From a virus: DNA of 46,262 nucleotides. The notes under the pieces were generated by a model. It did not search any database. It was given only the letters and a program-made list of their open reading frames with translations, and was not told the origin of the DNA. A program made the translations under genes and the position numbers. This document shows, piece after piece, positions 6,405-12,829 of the stretch. The DNA is taken from the IMG/VR virus record IMGVR_UViG_3300020020_000063, positions 1 through 46,262 of that record; one strand, given 5' to 3'. Numbering within the stretch: position 1 is the first letter of the stretch; every line of letters starts with the position of its first letter.

Positions 6405-6940
6405 AGACTCGACGCCACGATCTCAAGGACTATCTAGCAGAACTCGACGAGATTCTGCATGATAACTCTGTAGAGACTCAGTCTGTCCAGAACAAGGTTC
6501 TTGCTCTAGTCCACAATCCGACTCAATGGTCGGGAACAGATGTGGAGCACCACTTGTGTACAGAAGGCCATCTAAGCATCGAGGGTACGCTCGCGGGGCG
6601 GCTTGCTGTGATGGCAAAGAGTCCGCAGGATGAAGATGACGAACCGGAGTTCGAGGAAGACGAGCTCTTTTATGGAGAGTTCGACATGGGGGCTACTCCA
6701 AACTACGACAGAGATTGGGAAGTAACTCCGCCTCACGGTTTCCTAGACCACGACCACATTGTGGTCGACGGAAACTTGTACACAGCGCACAAGAGCCGAG
6801 TCAGTTTCTTCGCGTTCGCCCACCCCAAGAAGGTAGTTCAATGGGAAACGAAACCAGTTCAACCTCAAGCAGTAATCCTAGCTCAGGAGCCAGCGATGCT
6901 GCGACTGCCGCCCGAACCTTTGAACCCGGCTTCTTTGTGA
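6392..6940 (+). CDS. hypothetical protein, about 182 aa
   Basis: Not recognised. The start is uncertain: GTG 6392 is chosen because ATG 6362 lies deep inside the previous gene. There is an acidic middle (DEDDEPEFEEDELFYGEFD) and a His-rich stretch (PHGFLDHDHIVVDG), the latter resembling a metal-binding or beta-hairpin segment. The last 100 nt overlap the next gene in another frame. Confidence 0.55.
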   Translation: MQPLKTRRHDLKDYLAELDEILHDNSVETQSVQNKVLALVHNPTQWSGTDVEHHLCTEGHLSIEGTLAGRLAVMAKSPQDEDDEPEFEEDELFYGEFDMGATPNYDRDWEVTPPHGFLDHDHIVVDGNLYTAHKSRVSFFAFAHPKKVVQWETKPVQPQAVILAQEPAMLRLPPEPLNPASL

Positions 6941-7182
6941 AGTGTACCTGGCAGAAGGAGGTGTGGGACTATCATCTTCTCGCCTACGTGACGGTGGACG
7001 TGGTTAGAAACTACGGTCCCTTCGAGACAGTCGACCAGGCCAAGAAATACAGCCAGTCTGCCTTGAAGCGTGGTTGTTCCGGTCGACATGATGTCTACTT
7101 GGCAAAGGCCGCCCGGGTTTCACCTGCTCCGATCCCGATTATCTGGAGTGAAACAAATCCCACCCCTGTAGGGCCCTGCTAA
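6841..7182 (+). CDS. hypothetical protein, 113 aa
   Basis: Not recognised. ATG 6841 follows AAGAAGG. A Ser/Thr/Ala-rich N-terminal segment of about 28 residues is followed by a compact region with many aromatics (VKCTWQKEVWDYHLLAYVTVD) and a basic part (SALKRGCSGRHDVYLAKA). The low-complexity start overlaps the previous gene and may be a by-product of that overlap. Confidence 0.55.
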   Translation: MGNETSSTSSSNPSSGASDAATAARTFEPGFFVKCTWQKEVWDYHLLAYVTVDVVRNYGPFETVDQAKKYSQSALKRGCSGRHDVYLAKAARVSPAPIPIIWSETNPTPVGPC

Positions 7183-7220
7183 GCGTATTCCGAATAATAC
7201 CCCTGAAAATACAAAAGGGG

Positions 7221-7249
7221 TTGACAACATAACGCAGAAGGCGCATAAT
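7221..7249 (+). promoter_or_regulatory. sigma70-type promoter
   Basis: TTGACA (7221-7226), 17-nt spacer, CATAAT (7244-7249), sharing TTGACAACA and GGCGCATAAT with the promoter at 4181. The expected start near 7256 leaves a short leader with GAAGGGAAG before GTG 7281. Confidence 0.8.
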
Positions 7250-7280
7250 ACCCACCTACACCGACGAAGGGAAGATTGCA

Positions 7281-7586
7281 GTGGATAGGAAAGAGTTACA
7301 GCTGGCCACTATCAAGGCTGGAACAGAGATTTCTGGCAAGATGGCGGTGGCTTCCAAGAACGGAGAAGCCTTCACTCTCCTTCCGGACGAGAACGTGGTG
7401 ATGACGAATTACATCGCCATTATTCTCGCCGAGCTTGCTATGCTGTCGATGAAGACGGCTCTCCGGGCTGGAGATATCGCTGAGTTTGCCAACATTGCTG
7501 TCAAGGTTGGGCTCACCGATACCTCTCTGGATGGGGAGGCGACGGGAATTATCGACTCTCTCGAAGAGAGTCTCAACCGACTCTGA
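7281..7586 (+). CDS. hypothetical helical protein, 101 aa
   Basis: Not recognised. GTG 7281 lies behind GAAGGGAAG and directly downstream of a clean promoter. The sequence predicts helices separated by a loop, with an amphipathic segment (NYIAIILAELAMLSMKTALRAGDIAEFANIAV broken by no Pro) and an acidic end (IIDSLEESLNRL). Strong promoter and small size suggest an abundant early protein. Confidence 0.65.
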   Translation: MDRKELQLATIKAGTEISGKMAVASKNGEAFTLLPDENVVMTNYIAIILAELAMLSMKTALRAGDIAEFANIAVKVGLTDTSLDGEATGIIDSLEESLNRL

Positions 7587-7597
7587 ACCCGCTACTT

Positions 7598-7624
7598 TAC
7601 CCCGGACACTTTGTGTCCGGGGTA
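7598..7624 (+). terminator. 12-bp intergenic hairpin with TTT loop
   Basis: TACCCCGGACAC (7598-7609) pairs perfectly with GTGTCCGGGGTA (7613-7624) around TTT. There is no U-tract and the next ribosome site follows within 10 nt. It has the same design as the hairpin at 8115-8141. It could be an intrinsic terminator of the U-poor actinobacterial type, or an mRNA stabiliser. Confidence 0.6.
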
Positions 7625-7649
7625 GTGGCAGTGAGAAAGGGAGTTGAAA

Positions 7650-7844
7650 ATGGCTGATACACTTCAAACCGCTATGGGGATTTCCCCTCACCCTCATGAT
7701 CGCCGGCACCACGAAGTTCGGTGGGAGACCTACCTCCGCAAGGTGATCGGTGGAACGTTCGGCAAGGAGCGCAAGGAAATCCAGCAGGAACTCGTCCAGG
7801 TGACCCGCAAGAACAACAACAAGGAGAACAACAACAATGACTGA
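7650..7844 (+). CDS. small basic protein, 64 aa
   Basis: Not recognised. ATG 7650 follows AGAAAGGGAG. It has a His-rich N-terminal part (SPHPHDRRHHEVRW), a basic helix (YLRKVIGGTFGKERKEIQQE), and an Asn/Lys tail that overlaps the next start by 8 nt. The charge suggests nucleic-acid contact; nothing more can be said. Confidence 0.6.
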   Translation: MADTLQTAMGISPHPHDRRHHEVRWETYLRKVIGGTFGKERKEIQQELVQVTRKNNNKENNNND

Positions 7845-8109
7845 AGAGACTGAGGCCGAGATTGCAGCAATTCATGCACTTGCTGCCGCGGAAGCTATGG
7901 ACAACGTTTTTGACGTTGAGAGTCTTCCCCCCGGCGTGACGCAGGAAATTCCCGTTGCCGGAACTACCGTCTACGATGCTCAGGGAACTGAGTGGACGGT
8001 GTATCTTCAGGAAGTTCAAGTGCCGTGTGTTCGGCTTCGAACTCCTGGTCCGGGCGGTGAGAACGTCTATCTGGACGTGCCTCACGCTTCATTCCTTCAC
8101 ATCAGCTGA
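7837..8109 (+). CDS. hypothetical protein, 90 aa
   Basis: Not recognised. The start is coupled to the previous gene (AAGGAG inside its last codons). An acidic Ala-rich helix (residues 1-20) is followed by a beta-rich domain (TEWTVYLQEVQVPCVRLRTPG, GENVYLDVPH). A strong hairpin follows the stop. Confidence 0.6.
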   Translation: MTEETEAEIAAIHALAAAEAMDNVFDVESLPPGVTQEIPVAGTTVYDAQGTEWTVYLQEVQVPCVRLRTPGPGGENVYLDVPHASFLHIS

Positions 8110-8114
8110 TTTCG

Positions 8115-8141
8115 GGTACCCAGGACTTTGTCCTGGGTACC
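8115..8141 (+). terminator. 12-bp intergenic hairpin with TTT loop
   Basis: GGTACCCAGGAC (8115-8126) pairs perfectly with GTCCTGGGTACC (8130-8141) around TTT, the same stem length and loop as at 7598-7624. No U-tract follows. AAAAGAAGGGG, the next ribosome site, starts 13 nt later. Confidence 0.6.
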
Positions 8142-8171
8142 AGTGACCAACTGAAAAGAAGGGGATTGATC

Positions 8172-8243
8172 ATGAGATTGGTTCATCAAGTCTGGGGCTT
8201 CGTCCTGGACTGCTACGGATGGTATTGCACACGAGGTTACTGA
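8172..8243 (+). CDS. micro-protein, 23 aa
   Basis: Not recognised. ATG 8172 stands behind a strong AAGAAGGGG site and its TGA overlaps the next ATG (TGATG). The peptide is hydrophobic and aromatic (VWGFVLDCYGWY), so it may be a membrane-active peptide or simply a translated leader that couples the next gene. Confidence 0.45.
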   Translation: MRLVHQVWGFVLDCYGWYCTRGY

Positions 8244-8641
8244 TGCCTAACGTCGTTGAGCCGTGGAGAATGACCTGGCACGGACTAGCGGGAAAGGAAG
8301 TAGATGATCTGCTTGGTGTCACCAAGACTCCCGATTGGCGTCAGGATTGGGAGGCCGGACTTGGAGCTATAAGAGAAAGGTTAAAGTGGGAGGAGGATTA
8401 TAGAGCAGCCCCAATCAAGTATTGTCCAATCTGTTCTGAGTCCTTCAAGGCAATGGAGCACAGTGGACAAGTCTGTTTCAAGTGTGCCAAGCAACGTAGA
8501 CTGATTGACGAGGTGTTAGATGGCGAAGCACAGCAAGCCGAGAAATATGGAAAACGACTTTCTGCTGGGAATGATAACAGCAGGAGTTTTAGCTTTCCTG
8601 GTTCTCTCAGTTATGACCGCTTTCTTCCCGAAGTCCTCTGA
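8243..8641 (+). CDS. zinc-ribbon-like protein, 132 aa
   Basis: Two Cys pairs, CPIC and CFKC, about 19 residues apart near residues 62-85, form a zinc-ribbon-like knuckle behind a Trp-rich N-terminal part (WRMTWHGLAG, PDWRQDWEAGL). The last 40 residues are read from DNA that also encodes the start of the next gene in another frame and look less natural. Function unknown; HNH-like His pairs are not apparent. Confidence 0.55.
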   Translation: MPNVVEPWRMTWHGLAGKEVDDLLGVTKTPDWRQDWEAGLGAIRERLKWEEDYRAAPIKYCPICSESFKAMEHSGQVCFKCAKQRRLIDEVLDGEAQQAEKYGKRLSAGNDNSRSFSFPGSLSYDRFLPEVL

Positions 8642-8726
8642 GTTGTACGAGAAGGGTTACGAGGACGGGTACGTAGACGCGACTTACAACGCTACGTGGT
8701 ACTGGTATGGCTGGGGGCACCGATGA
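8520..8726 (+). CDS. single-pass membrane protein, 68 aa
   Basis: ATG 8520 follows GACGAGG at six bases. One transmembrane segment is clear (FLLGMITAGVLAFLVLSVMTAFF, split here as residues about 14-36), followed by a Tyr-rich tail (YEKGYEDGYVDATYN, WYWYGWG). It overlaps the previous gene by 122 nt in another frame and the next by ATGA. It is possibly an envelope-acting accessory protein; not a typical holin. Confidence 0.6.
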   Translation: MAKHSKPRNMENDFLLGMITAGVLAFLVLSVMTAFFPKSSELYEKGYEDGYVDATYNATWYWYGWGHR

Positions 8727-8881
8727 AAGTAGTTCGACGCAGCGTGATCTTCTACGACCTGGTTGATCTGACGTACGATGAATACACTGACATACTTGCC
8801 TCGTTGAGGCAAGCTGGAAGTAATTCACTTGCGAACGAATTAGTCGCGTCAGCGAGGTCTCAACAGAATGGCAATGACTAA
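8723..8881 (+). CDS. small hypothetical protein, 52 aa
   Basis: Not recognised. It is coupled to the membrane protein by ATGA. It has a basic start (MKVVRRSVIF) and then a helical acidic body (LTYDEYTDILASLRQAG). The end overlaps the next gene by 14 nt. Confidence 0.5.
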   Translation: MKVVRRSVIFYDLVDLTYDEYTDILASLRQAGSNSLANELVASARSQQNGND

Positions 8882-9092
8882 GATCGTCCGCAGCACCAGC
8901 AGATCAGACCCAGGTGTCTGGTACATAGAGTACTACTTCGAGGACAACAGGGGGAACACTTTCGCTTGGGCGTTCTGGAATACCAGCAAGAAATACAACT
9001 TCTATGTCGAGCAGTGGCCCAGAGGAATCTGTCTGTTCGATGGAGAAGATGAGTTCTGGGAAGTCAACGTTGAGGAAAGGAACTGGGGATGA
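8868..9092 (+). CDS. small beta-rich hypothetical protein, 74 aa
   Basis: Not recognised. It has many aromatic residues in alternating pattern (WYIEYYFEDNRGNTFAWAFW, YNFYVEQWPRGICLFDG), fitting an all-beta fold. Overlaps on both sides place it inside one operon with the genes at 8243-10950. Confidence 0.5.
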   Translation: MAMTKIVRSTSRSDPGVWYIEYYFEDNRGNTFAWAFWNTSKKYNFYVEQWPRGICLFDGEDEFWEVNVEERNWG

Positions 9093-9475
9093 CTGTTCGA
9101 TCACTCACAGTTGAGGAGTGGATTGTCGCGTTGCGGGGTGGCGAGTGGCAGCAGTGTCGTGGCTCTCTTTATAATGGCACTGGTTATTGCTGTCTTGGTG
9201 TTGCTTTGTCAGAGGCAGGCGGAGAGTTTACTCCCAATGAAAGACGTCTTTACAGCTGTCAAAGCGATATAGGTGTTCTCGATGCCACTATTCCGGCTTT
9301 GGGTGAAGTTGGTGAATGGCTCAGCCAAGATCGCTTCTTACCCAATTCAGGGTGGGAAGGCGGGAGCGGTAACATTCCAACTCAGCAGTATGTGTTAACT
9401 GAAATGAATGATGAAGGCTGGACCTTCGAGGAAATTGCCAGTTACATTGAAGCTTCCTATTACAGGAGTCACTGA
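9089..9475 (+). CDS. CCLGV-type phage protein, 128 aa
   Basis: It carries the pattern of a widespread uncharacterised phage family: W-ALR-GEW-Q near the start, YCCLGVALSEAGG (residues 33-45), a Trp-containing middle, LTEMNDEGWTFEEIASYIE at the end. The family recurs in phages of many hosts but I know of no established function. ATG overlaps the upstream TGA region and the next gene starts at TGATG. Confidence 0.6.
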   Translation: MTVRSLTVEEWIVALRGGEWQQCRGSLYNGTGYCCLGVALSEAGGEFTPNERRLYSCQSDIGVLDATIPALGEVGEWLSQDRFLPNSGWEGGSGNIPTQQYVLTEMNDEGWTFEEIASYIEASYYRSH

Positions 9476-9783
9476 TGAGTGGAGGAGTGAACGTGGGACG
9501 TCGAATTAGAATAGCAGTGGCCATTGCTACCGTTGCTGTTGCAGGTGCAGGATGCGCCAGAGAAAGTCGGGGAGAAAGAGATGCTCCGGTTGACAGGAAC
9601 CTGCAAGACAACCAGGCTCCGTTCATCGTGAACATGCCGGACGGTTACATGAACTTGGCACTTAAGTGCCTAGGTAAGGACTTGGTTATTGGTCACACTC
9701 GTGTAGCCGTTCCTCAAGTTCTTCCCGATCATGAGTGGTGCGCAGAAGGCGCTGTCACTGGAGTCCCGAGGGTTCAGCCATGA
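9475..9783 (+). CDS. putative phage lipoprotein, 102 aa
   Basis: A basic N-terminus (NVGRRIR), a hydrophobic stretch (IAVAIATVAVAGA) and the lipobox VAGAGC at about residues 21-26 indicate a signal peptidase II substrate anchored by Cys to the outer face of the membrane. The mature part is about 75 residues. Phage lipoproteins in other systems block superinfection or DNA entry; that is a possibility here, not shown. GTG 9490 is an alternative start. Confidence 0.65.
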   Translation: MSGGVNVGRRIRIAVAIATVAVAGAGCARESRGERDAPVDRNLQDNQAPFIVNMPDGYMNLALKCLGKDLVIGHTRVAVPQVLPDHEWCAEGAVTGVPRVQP

Positions 9784-10151
9784 GTTACGTAGATGAAGTT
9801 GGGTCGAGCGATACTAATCTTTGGCAAATCCTTTATCGAAGTAGCGGAGGGAGCGATCCAACCTGGAGGACCTGGAGCGTCTTCGGTCGTAATGATGAGC
9901 ACTGGGCTCGCCTAACGATTGCGAGACTTGCTGAGAACAACAAGGATTTTCGTTTCAAGTTGAAGCATCCGAAGCCCCCAATGGTGTACAGGATTTTCTC
10001 CAAGCCCAAGTACAACTCAGACGCTGAGTGGACTCTTATGCACGACAAGGACGCTTCTTTTTTCACTCGCGAGGCTGCGAGAAACGTCTGCAACAGACGT
10101 TCTGCGCAAAACAAGGACTTTCTCTTCACAGTACTGGAGGAACCTGAGTGA
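9780..10151 (+). CDS. hypothetical protein with two internal repeats, 123 aa
   Basis: Not recognised. ATGA overlap with the lipoprotein gene. The protein seems to consist of two similar units of about 50 residues: LWQILYRSS...SVFGRNDEHWARLTIARLAENNKDFRFKL and VYRIFSKPK...MHDKDASFFTREAARNVCNRRSAQNKDFLFTV, quoted in pieces. Each ends in an NKDF.F motif. Small basic tandem domains suggest a binding protein. Confidence 0.55.
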   Translation: MSYVDEVGSSDTNLWQILYRSSGGSDPTWRTWSVFGRNDEHWARLTIARLAENNKDFRFKLKHPKPPMVYRIFSKPKYNSDAEWTLMHDKDASFFTREAARNVCNRRSAQNKDFLFTVLEEPE

Positions 10152-10369
10152 AGCTTGACACGAGCAACATTGGGGACGTGTTCATTGGGATTACAGGCAA
10201 GGAGAACCCTGATGTCTTTGCCGAGATTCAATCGACTAAATGTTACTACGTGGTACGGACCTACAAGCTTGTAGGCAGGCCCGGCTACTATCGGACTCGA
10301 AGCTTTGGCAAGGCTGTTGACTTTGCCGTGAAGTGGGTGAATCAGAATGCTCGGACAACGAATCCGTAA
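10148..10369 (+). CDS. small hypothetical protein, 73 aa
   Basis: Not recognised. It starts with GTG overlapping the previous stop (GTGA). It has a beta-rich centre (CYYVVRTYKLVGRPGYYRTRSF) and a helix (KAVDFAVKWVNQN), resembling one unit of the neighbouring repeat protein (R-F-KAVDFA versus F-REAAR). It overlaps the next gene by 23 nt. Confidence 0.5.
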   Translation: MKLDTSNIGDVFIGITGKENPDVFAEIQSTKCYYVVRTYKLVGRPGYYRTRSFGKAVDFAVKWVNQNARTTNP

Positions 10370-10736
10370 GCAGATCAACGATCTGTACGAAGTCTTCATG
10401 GACCCACGCGGTACCTACATGAGGGCCAACTGCAACGCCTTATTGAATGGAGGCTGTAAGGAAAAGGCTGGAGATACTCCAGAGGAAGCAGTCATAGTCT
10501 TTATAACGAGAGCCTTTGAAGCTCACGCTGCTTGTTGGACAGCGATGACTCATAACGACCAGATGTTTATGTCGTCTGAATTGGGCCAGTTCTTGTGGCA
10601 ATACTGGTTCCACAGCTATTCTCATGTTCTGGAGGTTCTCGCCGAGAATCCAGAACTTGAGCGACAGGTATGGCCAGACGGCCTGCCTGATCTTCCCAAC
10701 CAACTACTCAACATTGAGGATGACGATGCAACCTAA
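10347..10736 (+). CDS. hypothetical protein, 129 aa
   Basis: Not recognised. It is mainly helical, with Trp/His-rich segments (HAACWTAMTHNDQMFM, FLWQYWFHSYSHVLEVL) and an acidic tail (LNIEDDDAT). Its end overlaps the next start. It is part of the same tightly packed accessory operon. Confidence 0.55.
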   Translation: MLGQRIRKQINDLYEVFMDPRGTYMRANCNALLNGGCKEKAGDTPEEAVIVFITRAFEAHAACWTAMTHNDQMFMSSELGQFLWQYWFHSYSHVLEVLAENPELERQVWPDGLPDLPNQLLNIEDDDAT

Positions 10737-10950
10737 GAAGTGCATTCTGTATATGGATTCCGGGAGGGAGCAGTTTGTCTTCCTGGACGAAAATCAGGTC
10801 GAAGCTCTTCGTTCGATTGCGGACACGGATGGAGAAATCGAAGGTTGGTTAGTCGTGAGAACTCTCACCAACCCGCGGATGGAGAACAAGCAGATCAAGA
10901 CGGTCTTTCACAAGCTTTCGAAGATTGAAAGCTTCTCCATTCCCGAATGA
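10726..10950 (+). CDS. small hypothetical protein, 74 aa
   Basis: Not recognised. ATG 10726 is preferred over 10720 because TTGAGG then has a usable distance. It looks like a small alpha/beta domain (CILYMDSGREQFVFLDENQVEALRS, with later VFHKLSKIESF). It is the last gene before a terminator hairpin. Confidence 0.5.
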   Translation: MQPKKCILYMDSGREQFVFLDENQVEALRSIADTDGEIEGWLVVRTLTNPRMENKQIKTVFHKLSKIESFSIPE

Positions 10951-10956
10951 TTAAGG

Positions 10957-10988
10957 AAGGCAAGGGGCAAAAATCCCTTGCCTTCTTT
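10957..10988 (+). terminator. terminator-like hairpin followed by CTTTAGTTAGGAGG
   Basis: AAGGCAAGGG (10957-10966) pairs with CCCTTGCCTT (10975-10984), followed by CTTT. The downstream GGAGGAG ribosome site begins about ten bases later. The same order, hairpin-TTTAGTTA-GGAGG-ATG, recurs at 17242 and 21230. Confidence 0.75.
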
Positions 10989-11004
10989 AGTTAGGAGGAG
11001 TATA

Positions 11005-11232
11005 ATGCAGATAGATCACGAGTTGACCCACCTCCGCCGAGCGTCTTTCGATATCTGGCAGGTAGTAAGGATCAGCTCTTTATCCGAGGAATGCACAAGC
11101 GGGATAGAAAGGGAGGCGGGGTTTCTAGAAGTCTATATCAACGAGGCACTTAAGTTCTCGAACTACAAGTGCCGTGCAGGAGTCGATGGAAGAAAAATCT
11201 ATTTGAAGAAGGTATACAATGCACGGACGTAA
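11005..11232 (+). CDS. small hypothetical protein, 75 aa
   Basis: Not recognised. ATG 11005 follows GGAGGAG. It is helical and mixed in charge (DHELTHLRRASFDIWQVVRI), with a basic C-terminus (GRKIYLKKVYNART) that overlaps the next start. Confidence 0.5.
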   Translation: MQIDHELTHLRRASFDIWQVVRISSLSEECTSGIEREAGFLEVYINEALKFSNYKCRAGVDGRKIYLKKVYNART

Positions 11233-11602
11233 ACTCTACAAGTCAAACGCCCTGACCGAAGAGTACTTCACAGAGGGCTTCGAGGAGATACGTACTGAGG
11301 TCGACGGGGATAATCCTGAGGCTAATCTGCTATCTTCGGAGTGCACAGGTGAGTGGAATACTGGAATGCACATGCCCACACTGGACATGGATGTTCCGTG
11401 CACACTGATTCCTTCTTCTACAGAAGGGCACTTTCATCTTCTCATTGATGTTCCTATGAGTTGGGAGCAATACACCAGACTCCTGGACGTGATGTGGGAA
11501 GTTGGAATCCTGCAAGAAGGCTTCGTCCGTCTTATGACGGCTCGGGGTGCAACATTCGTCCGCAAACCAGGAGTAAGGAAGAATGACACTCGCAATTACT
11601 GA
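11219..11602 (+). CDS. actinophage GHFHLLID-type protein, 127 aa
   Basis: The second half (LIPSSTEGHFHLLIDVPMS, WEQYTRLLDVMWEVGILQEG, RGATFVRKPGVRK) resembles a protein common in actinobacteriophages, where a GHxHLYID motif is followed by a helix and a RxPxVRK end. I know of no assigned function. Its presence supports an actinobacterial host. It overlaps the next gene by 20 nt. Confidence 0.6.
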   Translation: MHGRKLYKSNALTEEYFTEGFEEIRTEVDGDNPEANLLSSECTGEWNTGMHMPTLDMDVPCTLIPSSTEGHFHLLIDVPMSWEQYTRLLDVMWEVGILQEGFVRLMTARGATFVRKPGVRKNDTRNY

Positions 11603-12326
11603 TGGCGGGGCTGTCTACAGTTACAGTCTCGCAGAAGATTCAGATCTCGTTGGACAAGAAGCTCATCTTGCTCTTTACGAGGCTGATTTCGAGTACTTCA
11701 CAATGGAGGACGTGCAGCCACTAGTGACTCACGTTTCGTTCACGTTGGCGGCGGGAGAACATTCCATCGAACTTCCGTTCGACACAAGCGCGTTGGCGCC
11801 AGACTGCAACTACCAGGTAGACGCTGGAACTGGTGAACCGTTCGCACAGATTAATCCTGACTACTACTTTACTCCGGGTGGACCGGAACTTCTCCAGAGT
11901 TACAACGGAAGGTTTGAAACGTGCCAAGTTCCCCCTACCAGCACAACGACCACTGTCCCTCCCAGCACAACCACTTCCACGACAGTTCCGGAAGAGAGTA
12001 CCACGTCTACCACTCCTTCTTCGACTACGACGACGGAAGAGTCCAGCACTACCTCTCCTTCGCCGACGTCAACTCCGTCGACTACAGAAATGGTGCTCTC
12101 TACCCCGACTACGGATGCTGGTTTGAGTTCGGTTACGGTCCTCGGTGAGGAAGCTCCAGCTATTTCTACAGCCACCGTTGTTCGCGATAGCTTTCCTAAT
12201 ACTGGCTTTGATGCTGTTGACCTTGGTTTTGCTGGCGGTTTTGTTGGCGCCCTAGGACTTATTCTGGCGGCTGTCGCCCATAGGATTCGCAGAAACAGGA
12301 GGCCAGTTCCGACAACTATGGGGTGA
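11583..12326 (+). CDS. surface protein with FPNTG sortase-type anchor, 247 aa
   Basis: A beta-rich N-terminal region (1-110) is followed by a Ser/Thr/Pro spacer (about 117-170, TTTTVPPSTTT-like) and a C-terminal sorting signal: FPNTG, a hydrophobic stretch (FAGGFVGALGLILAAVA) and a basic end (HRIRRNRR). This is the layout of proteins that sortase links to the cell wall. No N-terminal signal peptide is visible, so it is unclear how the protein would reach the sortase; the C-terminal helix alone might insert it. It may decorate or modify the host surface during infection. Confidence 0.7.
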   Translation: MTLAITDGGAVYSYSLAEDSDLVGQEAHLALYEADFEYFTMEDVQPLVTHVSFTLAAGEHSIELPFDTSALAPDCNYQVDAGTGEPFAQINPDYYFTPGGPELLQSYNGRFETCQVPPTSTTTTVPPSTTTSTTVPEESTTSTTPSSTTTTEESSTTSPSPTSTPSTTEMVLSTPTTDAGLSSVTVLGEEAPAISTATVVRDSFPNTGFDAVDLGFAGGFVGALGLILAAVAHRIRRNRRPVPTTMG

Positions 12327-12340
12327 AAGAACATCTGTCC

Positions 12341-12375
12341 TTGACAACATACCGCAAGAGGAGTACAATACCCAC
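12341..12375 (+). promoter_or_regulatory. leaderless promoter
   Basis: TTGACA (12341-12346), 17-nt spacer, TACAAT (12364-12369), then ACCCAC and ATG 12376. It shares TTGACAACAT and the ACCCAC discriminator with the promoter at 7221. Transcription should start at the ATG. Confidence 0.8.
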
Positions 12376-12525
12376 ATGGCGCAGCTCATCGCCACCCTTC
12401 GACTGGAGGGTTCAGCAAGTGAACTTCGTAATACCCACCGCGAGTTGCTAGTTGGAGAACTTGAACTTCGTGACATTCTCTCCGACATGGTTGAGAATGG
12501 AGTGGAGTACAAGATTGAGGATTGA
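12376..12525 (+). CDS. small helical protein, 49 aa, leaderless
   Basis: Not recognised. The start is fixed by the promoter: only six bases separate the -10 hexamer from the ATG. The protein is one or two acidic helices (LRLEGSASELRNTHRELL, VGELELRDILSDMVENG). A strong promoter with no leader points to early, abundant expression. Confidence 0.65.
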   Translation: MAQLIATLRLEGSASELRNTHRELLVGELELRDILSDMVENGVEYKIED

Positions 12526-12580
12526 TTGCCAATGCCGACCCTTCAGTCCGCAACATGGGACCCTTTATCCGGACCTCCCA

Positions 12581-12829
12581 ATGTTGTGGATCTGCGGGGT
12601 ATGCGGTAGGATTCCTCGGTGGCAGATCGTACGCCACCAGCGATACTGCGAGGAGTGTCTAGAGAGCTTCTCGTATCCAGTCCCTACTACCAAATGCCAA
12701 ACATGCCAGCCCCTGGGGTTCAAGAACACTTGGGGTTGGTACATCAAAGTTAGACACCTACCCACCGGGGAAATGATTTCATCCCTCGTACAGAACAGAA
12801 AGATGAGAAATGACTATTACCCAGGTTAA
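12581..12829 (+). CDS. zinc-finger-like protein, 82 aa
   Basis: Three Cys pairs are visible: CGVC near the start, CEEC in the middle, then CQTC, with a His before the second pair, enough for one or two zinc sites. ATG 12581 has a weak ribosome site; TTG 12515 inside the previous gene would add 22 residues. It may bind nucleic acid; function unknown. Confidence 0.5.
   Translation: MLWICGVCGRIPRWQIVRHQRYCEECLESFSYPVPTTKCQTCQPLGFKNTWGWYIKVRHLPTGEMISSLVQNRKMRNDYYPG

Noticed and set aside
11900-12334. 144-codon minus-strand ORF rich in Val
   Set aside because: It is the reverse reading of the Thr/Pro spacer of the FPNTG protein; low-complexity shadow.
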